Shown here: positions 5,683-12,036 of the stretch, in pieces
Layout: every line of letters starts with the position of its first letter
Position numbering within the stretch: position 1 is the first letter of the stretch
NCBI GenBank assembly: GCA_024641365.1
Contig: JAHEDF010000065.1
Coordinates: 1-12,036 of the forward strand
Length of the DNA: 12,036 nt
Source of the DNA: Planctomycetota bacterium
GTDB taxonomy: Bacteria > Planctomycetota > UBA11346
Reading direction: 5' to 3'
The notes under the pieces: model-generated
Told to the model about the DNA's origin: nothing
The model's database searches: none
The model's input: only the letters and a program-made list of their open reading frames with translations
Made by a program: the position numbers and the translations under genes

Positions 5683-8600
5683 CTACGGAGCCACCTTTTC
5701 GGCTTTTGCTGGGTCTGTTTTGGTAGGCTTGGCAGCCCCATCAAAGAGTTTTTTCATGTACTCATATTCTTCGGTAAATGACAAATCATCTTTAAATTCG
5801 TTTTTTGCCATTTCAGCAACTAACAACGCATGTTGTGGTGCGTTATTTAATGCAGCGCGCCATGCAATCCAAAACCATTTTGGTTTATAATTTAATTCAT
5901 CTTTCCACGCGATGATAACTTTTTTGTAGGCATCTAATGGAACAAATCGTGCAGCATCACCTAACCATTGTGCGGTATCGTCACGTAAACGTTTGTCATT
6001 TTTTTCTTTGACCCATCGTAAACGTTCGCGCAATAATTTATCATCTTGTGCTATCATAGAGGAAATGACTAAGCTGAGATGCAAATTGCGATCAAATAAT
6101 TGATGCTCTAATCCTAACTTTTTACCTGCGTCATAAGCCGTCTGTACATTCTTAGCCAGCTCAGCTACTTCAGCTGGATTAAAAGTCGTTCGCTCTTTCT
6201 CAAACAATTCCATTAATTGCCCAGTCCAGTATGGGACGGACATTTTGATCCATGGTAAATCTAACTGTAATTGCGCCAAACCACCAATGCGCTTTTCATG
6301 TTTGCGGTTTGATTTTTTCGGCATTTCGACGCTCGCCAACAAGGCTTTTAAACGCTCTTTGCCAAGCATGGCGCTATAGAAACCGCCAGCAGATGCATAG
6401 CGATTTAATGAATCTTCTGGTTCATCGATGTCATGAAAGGCGATTGTATTTAACCAATCTTGCACGGTACGTGCTGCTAATTGTAAATCCGCATTGGTCG
6501 TCAATTCATCCTTATTAATCCCTTCTAAAACTTGATTGGCGATTGTGACGTACATTAATAATTGACGACGTAAGCCTAATAATTGAGGAGAATTATCCCA
6601 CGCGCGTTGATTAAAGCGTGCACTATTTAACCAATCGCCAACTTGTTTTATTTTACCAGCAACGTCCTCCATTTGCGTGGCTTTTAAGGCTTTAAGCGCA
6701 ATGTCGTAGGCTTTGCCATGGGCTAATGCACCACATAATTCCAAGCCAATATGTGGCAAGGTCATGGTAATGCGTTCTTTGTATTTCGGATCCTTCTTTA
6801 AAGCAGGAATTTGCTTTTCTAAAACATCCAGCGCCGCAGCGCGCGCTTTTTCATCCTGCTTCGCGTCAAATAAATGCTGCACTAATTCTACTGATAAACT
6901 CAGTTTATTTTCTGGATCAACCGTTCGCCTAATAGCTTCTTCGTGGTATTCGACCGCTTTATCGTATTCACCCGTAAAGCTATAAAGACCTGATAATTCC
7001 CGATAATTAGCATTATCTTCATCGCCATCAGCGATCATTTTTTTCATCTTATTAATGCCGCGTTGATACGTTTGATAATGCCAGTCACGTTGCACATCAA
7101 TCATGGTTTTCGCATATTCTGGTTCACTAAAAATACGATAACTTAAACGCCATGGGCCACGGGTGTTCTCACCAGAAAAGCGCAGTAATAATCCAAGGCC
7201 ATTGGGGTCGAATGCTTCGCCTTGATCGAAGCTGGTATATAATTTTTGTAAGGCGACTTGTAATTTTTCATCTTTAAATTCTAAGCCAGGTCCGGTTTGT
7301 AAAGTATACGCATACCATAAACCGTCTTCCTTCTTTTCAGCAAATGCAGCAGCTGCATGTGCAGGTAATGAAATAACATGCGCAGTACGACCCTGACGTT
7401 CAGCAATAGCTTGGTACAATTCAGATAAGTCATCGCAGTCACCACGAATCATACCACACGTTACTGTGGCAATGGTTTCCGCCGCCGTTTGATGGATGTC
7501 ACCTTTAATATTTCGGTTACCAACTAAAAACGGAAACCGCGTATCGGGGCTGTCGTAGACGTAGGATAAAATATATTCACCAATTAAATCCAAATGTGCA
7601 GGGTCGGGTAATAAGCGCGCAGCATCTGCTAAAAAGCGTTCCACTTCTTTGTTGTCGCCATCTTTTGGTGGCGCTAAAAATCCACCAGGAACTTGCAGTC
7701 CTAAAATATCACCATTTAAAGCTGTTACCAACATGTGCGGTGGCATAACATTACTGAGGCCATTCGGATCTATGCCACGCGCACCGCGCGCTGGATAAGT
7801 ATTACGCCAAGCGGATTGATTAACGGTAAAGCCTTCTTCTTTATTCCACTCGGCAAGTTTGTCGTAGCCTTGAAATAAGCGTATACGATCAATTTTCGTA
7901 TTGACTGCCGTCGGATCAGCACCAGCTGGTAAATCGACCGCTAATGATGGTCCCGGATCTGGTAGCGCCCAATAATATAATGGTTCTTCGTGATTTTGCA
8001 CATATGAGGAACGACTTGGTGTGGTTAATATCCAACGATTGCGACGACCAAAACCATCACTCACTTCTGCTAAATGGAGTCCCGTTCCTTCATAAGACAT
8101 AACTGGTTGAAATTTTTCCGCTGCAACAATTGCTTTTTCCAACTCAGCAACCGCTTTTGCTTGGTCTGGTAAAATATTTTTAAGCCAACCCCCACGCACT
8201 AAACGACGCGCAAAACTTGGTGAAACATCGTCTACTTCTTCTTTGCCATCAGCACGCATGGTCCGCTTGAGCACATCTTCCAATGCTTTTTTTCCGACTT
8301 CATCCAGTTTTGATTTATCTAGCGTTGCTAATAAAGCCTCTACCGCTTTTTTAACGCTCTCGACATCTGCTTCACGTTTGTCTTCTTTAATTTCTTTACG
8401 TTTTAAAACCCCTTCATCCAATACCAAAACTTGCGCAGAAAATAAATGAAAACCCGTCAAAATGCCTTCACGTAAAATTAAGGTGTCGGTTTTAATTTGA
8501 GCGCCTTTTACATGCGCTAATAATGCCGGTATGACTGCAATTGCGTCTTTGCGATTATCTATCATTAATTTACGCAAAACCGTTAACGGGCCTAATTCAG

Positions 8601-8892
8601 TTGTGATTACGGCGTTACCATCTTTATCGACTGATTCTATTTGAAAACTCAGCGCAGGTTCAGTCGCTGTCCAAAACGCTTTACCATCTCGTTCAACTAA
8701 ACTATCAACCGGTGGTAAACTTTTTAATAATTCACTTGCTGGTGTGGTTGCCGATGGCGTTGGCACTGGTGGTGCGACAACGGTTTCTTTGGTTGCTGGC
8801 GGCGTTGCTTTTGGTTGCTCATCAGCAGCTGGTAACCATGGCGCGCTACACGCGAGCGCGAGTAACAGAGCAACAGGACGAATACATGGCAT
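5683..8892 (-). CDS. Large exported protein with a transglutaminase-like domain and TPR-like helical C-terminus
   Basis: 1069 residues from the ATG at 8892. The frame opens at a TTG four codons earlier, but that TTG overlaps the GGAG ribosome site, which lies six bases before the ATG. The N-terminus is a Sec signal: hydrophobic run VALLLALACSAPWL at 7-20 and a likely cut after PAA near 23. The LALAC is a poor lipobox. A Pro/Thr-rich linker (about 28-55) and a Lys/Glu-rich helical stretch (about 160-260) follow. The clearest domain is transglutaminase-like (about 430-540), with a probable nucleophile C486 in RGDCDDLS and H512 in PAHAAAAF. The segment that should hold the third catalytic residue reads WYAYTLQTGP and lacks the usual Asp. 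TPR-like helices begin near 625-660 (YSFTGEYDKAVEYHEEAI), the rest to about 1050 is helical, and the tail is Lys/Ala/Pro-rich. It probably acts in the periplasm as a peptidase, crosslinker or inactive scaffold. I do not recognise a named family. Confidence 0.85.
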   Translation of the reverse strand: MPCIRPVALLLALACSAPWLPAADEQPKATPPATKETVVAPPVPTPSATTPASELLKSLPPVDSLVERDGKAFWTATEPALSFQIESVDKDGNAVITTELGPLTVLRKLMIDNRKDAIAVIPALLAHVKGAQIKTDTLILREGILTGFHLFSAQVLVLDEGVLKRKEIKEDKREADVESVKKAVEALLATLDKSKLDEVGKKALEDVLKRTMRADGKEEVDDVSPSFARRLVRGGWLKNILPDQAKAVAELEKAIVAAEKFQPVMSYEGTGLHLAEVSDGFGRRNRWILTTPSRSSYVQNHEEPLYYWALPDPGPSLAVDLPAGADPTAVNTKIDRIRLFQGYDKLAEWNKEEGFTVNQSAWRNTYPARGARGIDPNGLSNVMPPHMLVTALNGDILGLQVPGGFLAPPKDGDNKEVERFLADAARLLPDPAHLDLIGEYILSYVYDSPDTRFPFLVGNRNIKGDIHQTAAETIATVTCGMIRGDCDDLSELYQAIAERQGRTAHVISLPAHAAAAFAEKKEDGLWYAYTLQTGPGLEFKDEKLQVALQKLYTSFDQGEAFDPNGLGLLLRFSGENTRGPWRLSYRIFSEPEYAKTMIDVQRDWHYQTYQRGINKMKKMIADGDEDNANYRELSGLYSFTGEYDKAVEYHEEAIRRTVDPENKLSLSVELVQHLFDAKQDEKARAAALDVLEKQIPALKKDPKYKERITMTLPHIGLELCGALAHGKAYDIALKALKATQMEDVAGKIKQVGDWLNSARFNQRAWDNSPQLLGLRRQLLMYVTIANQVLEGINKDELTTNADLQLAARTVQDWLNTIAFHDIDEPEDSLNRYASAGGFYSAMLGKERLKALLASVEMPKKSNRKHEKRIGGLAQLQLDLPWIKMSVPYWTGQLMELFEKERTTFNPAEVAELAKNVQTAYDAGKKLGLEHQLFDRNLHLSLVISSMIAQDDKLLRERLRWVKEKNDKRLRDDTAQWLGDAARFVPLDAYKKVIIAWKDELNYKPKWFWIAWRAALNNAPQHALLVAEMAKNEFKDDLSFTEEYEYMKKLFDGAAKPTKTDPAKAEKVAP

Positions 8893-9257
8893 ACCAGACT
8901 CCAAAGTTCGGGGACAAGGGATGTGCTACCCTCGGCAAACCAAGCGATGGTCAAGGTTTGCCCAGCAATAGACGCACGCTGTGAGCGGTGCTGACAACGG
9001 GTGCTGTTTAGCTGTGGAGTTCATATCGTCCGCATCAAATGGCACAGTCGCACCATACTTTTTAGGAGTGGCGGCACCCTGACTCATGTTATTGCGCCAG
9101 ATGCGAGGCTTTTTACCCGAACAAAGACCCGTTTTCGACTGAGTTGGCCTTTCTTTCAGCGGTTCTGGCGCTAGACCCTTGCGCTCATTTGCTGGGGGGT
9201 GCGTCGCTACGGCTCGCTTCCTGGTTTAGCCCACCTCTGCTTCAGCATCGGTTAGTT
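8893..9257. promoter_or_regulatory. Divergent intergenic region between the large exported gene and typA
   Basis: A 365-base gap that should hold promoters for both genes. It is GC-richer than the gene interiors (about 56% over 9121-9257 by hand count). One clear structure is present: GGCAAACC (8934-8941) and GGTTTGCC (8955-8962), a perfect 8-bp inverted repeat with 13 bases between, lying 42-70 bases before the large gene's start. It could be an operator or a leader hairpin. Weak promoter-like words exist on both strands (TTGACC within the inverted repeat on the minus strand, CATACT near 9054 on the plus strand), but none has a good partner, so I name no promoter. An open frame from a TTG at 9144 runs into typA; I treat it as leader. 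I see no recognisable RNA gene or riboswitch. Confidence 0.5.
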
Positions 9258-11138
9258 ATGTCGCTCCCTAACGTCGAACGTCGTTCTGATATCCGCAACA
9301 TCGCCATTATTGCCCACGTTGACCACGGTAAAACGACCCTGGTTGATGCCTTATTAAAACAAGGCGGCGCCTTCCACGCTAAACAAGCCGTGGTCGATTG
9401 CGTCATGGATTCAAAGGACCAAGAAAAAGAACGTGGCATTACCATTCTCGCAAAAAATTGTGCCGTGCATTATTTGAGTCCAACTCAGGGCGACATTCGT
9501 ATTAATATTGTCGATACGCCTGGGCATGCTGATTTCGGTGGTGAAGTTGAACGCGTATTAAAAATGGCTGATGGTGCATTAGTATTAGTCGATGCATTCG
9601 AAGGATGTTTACCACAAACACGATTCGTATTACGCAAAGCCATTCAAACTGGATTAAAATTAATATTGGTAGTTAATAAAATTGATAAGCCAAATTGTTC
9701 GCCAGAAATTATTGCTGATAAAGTGTTTGATTTAATGGTCGAACTCGGTGCCGAAGATTGGCAACTTGATTTCCCCGTCTTGTTTGGTTCAGGTCGCACC
9801 GGTTTCATGGAAAATGATCTCGATAAAGCCAAGGCCCGTTTAGAAACAAAAGATGGTGATTTGCGTCCCTTATTTGATGCCATCATTAGCCACATTCCTG
9901 GCCCACCCGTTAAATCAGATGCGCCATTACAATTACAAGTCGCCAATATCGACCATAATGATTTCGTTGGTCGTATGGGTATTGGCCGTATTTTCGCCGG
10001 TACGATTAAACAAAATATGCAAGTCGTGGTGGTCAGTGGACCGGACGGCGTACCGAAAAAAGGTCGCGTCTTACAATTACATCGTTTCGATGGCATGGGC
10101 CGTGAAGAAGTAAAAGAAGCAAAAGCTGGTGATGTCGTCGTGGTTACCGGACTCGAACAGGTGAATATTAGTGACACCATTTGTGAACCAGAACATCCAG
10201 CTGCATTACCGCCAATTCCTATTGATGAACCAACCATCCGTATGACCTTTGGTGTAAACACCGGGCCACTCACCGGTAAAGAAGGCAAGCCCTTACAAAG
10301 CCGTGAATTGCGCGGACGTCTTGAACGCGAAATGCAAAAAAACGTCGCCATGCGATTTGCCGATACCGAACAGCCAGATGTGTTTGAAGTATCAGGTCGC
10401 GGTGTCCTGCATTTATCTGTATTAATTGAAGACATGCGTCGTGAAAATGCTGAATTACAAGTCGGCCCACCACGCGTTATTTATAAAACCGATGAAAACG
10501 GCAATCGTTTAGAACCAATCGAATTAGCTGTCATTGATGTACCCGACGAACATGCCAGCAAAGTTATGAATTTAATGCTCAGCCGTCGCGCTGAAGTTCG
10601 CGAAATGGCGGTAAATGGAAAATTCCAACATTTAGAATTTAGCATTCCAAGTCGTGGATTATTAGGCATTCGCAATACCATGTTATCGCTCACCCAAGGT
10701 GAAGCGACGCTCAACACCATGTTTTTAGAATATGGCCCGTATCGTGGTGACATCGAAAAACGTGATAATGGCGCTATCATTTCTCAATGTGCTGGCGAAG
10801 TCATCGCCTTTGCTTTATTTAATTTACAAGATCGTGGTCGTTTCTTCGTTAATGTTGGCGATCCCTTATATGAAGGCCAGGTCGTCGGCGAAAACGCCAA
10901 AGACACCGACATGGTTGTTAACCTGACGAAAGAAAAGAAACTCACTAACATTCGCTCTTCTGGTGCTGACGAAGCAATTCGCATCACCCCCGCACAAAAA
11001 ATGTCCTTAGAAGAAGCGATGGAATATATTAAGAGTGATGAATTATTAGATATCACACCCAAATCATTACGCCTGCGCAAATTATATTTATCGGAAACAG
11101 ATCGTAAGCGCTTGAGTCGTGCGTCGGCGGCTGGCTGA
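9258..11138 (+). CDS. typA: Ribosome-associated GTPase TypA/BipA
   Basis: A translational GTPase of 626 residues, close to the 600-615 usual for TypA. It acts on the ribosome in the cytoplasm and in other bacteria is needed for growth at low temperature or under stress and for 50S subunit assembly. The G1 loop is AHVDHGKT (19-26), RGIT (59-62) is the switch I threonine region (G2), DTPGH (86-90) is G3 and NKID (140-143) is G4. A beta-barrel domain II ([21 protein letters not shown]) and EF-G-like domains III and V follow. The TypA-specific C-terminal block is clear, from [11 protein letters not shown] on through the [15 protein letters not shown] and LRLRKLYL segments. The ATG at 9258 is chosen because TypA proteins start just before [14 protein letters not shown]. 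The frame extends to a TTG at 9144, but that stretch has no family match. The ribosome site is weak. The first 30 codons are far richer in GC than the interior. Confidence 0.96.
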   Translation: MSLPNVERRSDIRNIAIIAHVDHGKTTLVDALLKQGGAFHAKQAVVDCVMDSKDQEKERGITILAKNCAVHYLSPTQGDIRINIVDTPGHADFGGEVERVLKMADGALVLVDAFEGCLPQTRFVLRKAIQTGLKLILVVNKIDKPNCSPEIIADKVFDLMVELGAEDWQLDFPVLFGSGRTGFMENDLDKAKARLETKDGDLRPLFDAIISHIPGPPVKSDAPLQLQVANIDHNDFVGRMGIGRIFAGTIKQNMQVVVVSGPDGVPKKGRVLQLHRFDGMGREEVKEAKAGDVVVVTGLEQVNISDTICEPEHPAALPPIPIDEPTIRMTFGVNTGPLTGKEGKPLQSRELRGRLEREMQKNVAMRFADTEQPDVFEVSGRGVLHLSVLIEDMRRENAELQVGPPRVIYKTDENGNRLEPIELAVIDVPDEHASKVMNLMLSRRAEVREMAVNGKFQHLEFSIPSRGLLGIRNTMLSLTQGEATLNTMFLEYGPYRGDIEKRDNGAIISQCAGEVIAFALFNLQDRGRFFVNVGDPLYEGQVVGENAKDTDMVVNLTKEKKLTNIRSSGADEAIRITPAQKMSLEEAMEYIKSDELLDITPKSLRLRKLYLSETDRKRLSRASAAG

Positions 11139-11163
11139 TCCTGACGACAAAGCAAATTGACAC

Positions 11164-11196
11164 TGGGCTCGTAGTTTTGCTACGAGCCCATTTTTT
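11164..11196 (+). terminator. Intrinsic terminator of typA
   Basis: TGGGCTCGTAG (11164-11174) and CTACGAGCCCA (11180-11190) form a perfect 11-bp stem with a 5-base loop, TTTTG, followed at once by six T residues (11191-11196). It begins 26 bases after the typA stop codon and so ends a monocistronic typA message. The T-run overlaps the stop codon of the convergent gene on the minus strand (11195-11197). Read from that side the same stem follows the stop immediately but has no good U-run. Confidence 0.93.
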
Positions 11197-12036
11197 ATTG
11201 TGAGTCCCTGATAAAATACACACCGCCTTCATCAACTCTGAGAATTGGTCTGTGTTTATAACTATCGCTTACATAGATCATTTCATAATGATCAAATAAA
11301 AAGCGCTCGGTTCTTTGGTAATCTAAAGACTGCATGAGTGGAATAATCGTCGTTTGTAATACTGGATCGACGTGAAAAAGCTCCGCTAATTGATTAAATG
11401 TATAGACCTCTTCAAACCAGCCCAATGCTCGAAGCGCTTCTTTTCTTATATACGGTGAATCATCTTTTACCAATTCTTGCAATATACTCTGCATTTTATC
11501 GACGTGCTCTTTATCATATTTATCTTTATAGAGAGCGTCACATTGTCCCATGAGTTGTGCCGCAACACATCCTGTACGTCTAGCTTCACACGCTCCACTT
11601 AACAATAAATCAATGACCGTTTTAAAATCGGGGTTTCCTTCAAGGTAGCGGCCTGTAAATTGTACCAATTTTTTGCGTAATACATCAAATGGAGCATCAT
11701 ACGAATTGTAGGCTGTGGATGAAATATTTTGTAAGGCTTCTAGTCCGCCATGTATTACTCGGGAGGCATCAAATTTTTGCGCGTTTGTAATAGTATGAAT
11801 TGATAATACCTGTATAGCCAAACTTTGTAATGGATTGGATTGATTGGCGCTATCTTCAAGAATAGTGGCTAAACTATTTATTTGTAACGGTTTTTCTGAC
11901 CATTCACTTAAACAAATTAAAAATATTTTCTTTACATCACCCGCTAAAGCATCCCATCGGGTTGCCATCCAATAAAGAAATTGTATGTCTGCGCCTTGCA
12001 GTAAACCATTCATTATTTGCTTCTGAGTTTCTGCTT
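11195..12036 (-). CDS. HEAT-like repeat protein (5' end probably outside the window)
   Basis: The frame ends at TAA (11195-11197) and stays open to the right edge, so the gene is probably truncated. An in-frame ATG at 12013 would give 272 residues but has no clear ribosome site, and the sequence there (GADIQFLYWMATRWDALAGDVKKIFLICLSEW, residues 7-38 from that ATG, shown here only by its ends GADIQF and CLSEW) looks like mid-protein helices. The protein is mostly helical with no signal peptide seen. The best repeat-like segment is around 171-215 from that ATG: VKDDSPYIRKEALRALGWFE has the HEAT pattern of Asp, Pro, Arg and Ala-Leu-Leu positions. Such repeats usually make protein-binding solenoids, so the partner and role are unknown. 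It converges with typA, with which it shares the terminator region. Confidence 0.7.
   Translation of the reverse strand, partial: AETQKQIMNGLLQGADIQFLYWMATRWDALAGDVKKIFLICLSEWSEKPLQINSLATILEDSANQSNPLQSLAIQVLSIHTITNAQKFDASRVIHGGLEALQNISSTAYNSYDAPFDVLRKKLVQFTGRYLEGNPDFKTVIDLLLSGACEARRTGCVAAQLMGQCDALYKDKYDKEHVDKMQSILQELVKDDSPYIRKEALRALGWFEEVYTFNQLAELFHVDPVLQTTIIPLMQSLDYQRTERFLFDHYEMIYVSDSYKHRPILRVDEGGVYFIRDSQ

Noticed and set aside
5670..5692. Short stems TAGCAG/CTGCTA and GGCTCC/GGAGCC at the stop codon of the large exported gene
   Set aside because: They are only 6 bp each, overlap one another and the coding end, and have no U-run, so I do not call a terminator.
9086..9142. 18-codon open frame in the typA leader (possible leader peptide)
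   Set aside because: The nearest AGGAG is about 18 bases upstream, too far, and there is no run of a regulatory amino acid or linked terminator.
9144..9257. In-frame N-terminal extension of typA from a TTG
   Set aside because: The 38 extra residues have no TypA match and no good ribosome site; the ATG at 9258 fits the family start.
9644..10435. A 263-codon open frame on the strand opposite typA
   Set aside because: It lies wholly inside a strongly conserved typA frame, has a Ser/Pro/Thr-rich low-complexity product with no domain, and is explained by typA codon use.

Overview
The window looks like housekeeping chromosome from a Gram-negative, menaquinone-making bacterium of moderate GC. The coding interiors are AT-leaning, with TTA the usual leucine codon. 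Two genes hint at the Planctomycetota or the wider PVC group: a eukaryote-like UDPGP/UAP-family nucleotidyltransferase and a very large exported transglutaminase-like/TPR protein. That placement is an inference from gene content. I see no rRNA, tRNA, CRISPR array, transposase, integrase or phage gene.

Layout. Positions 1-273 (+) hold the 3' end of a gene whose product has a proline/serine/arginine-rich linker and a C-terminal membrane anchor. It converges on a minus-strand pair, tyrS (tyrosyl-tRNA synthetase, 1268-2506) followed by kduD (SDR oxidoreductase, 459-1223). A perfect 26-bp palindrome sits between these two. Upstream, and also on the minus strand, lie a UAP/UDPGP-type uridylyltransferase (2792-4168), a small acidic hypothetical protein (4239-4694), a MenH-like alpha/beta hydrolase (4716-5435) and the large exported protein (5683-8892). 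A 365-base GC-richer divergent intergenic region separates this block from typA/bipA (9258-11138, +). typA ends at a strong intrinsic terminator and converges on a HEAT-like protein (11195 to the window edge, -).

How the genes relate. There is no single pathway here. tyrS and typA serve translation, menH serves menaquinone synthesis, the UAP-like enzyme makes a UDP-sugar, probably UDP-GlcNAc for the envelope, and kduD belongs to hexuronate catabolism. menH and the small acidic gene are 21 bases apart and probably co-transcribed. The UAP-like gene has its own candidate -10 box.

The least explained material is non-coding. Two intergenic loci (305-378 and 2619-2769) carry inverted arms built from an 8-bp unit, GGAGRAAY. 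There is also a set of mutually exclusive hairpins after the large exported gene (5600-5655), and a sharp GC contrast between the start of typA and its interior. I found no convincing new defence, mobile or biosynthetic system.
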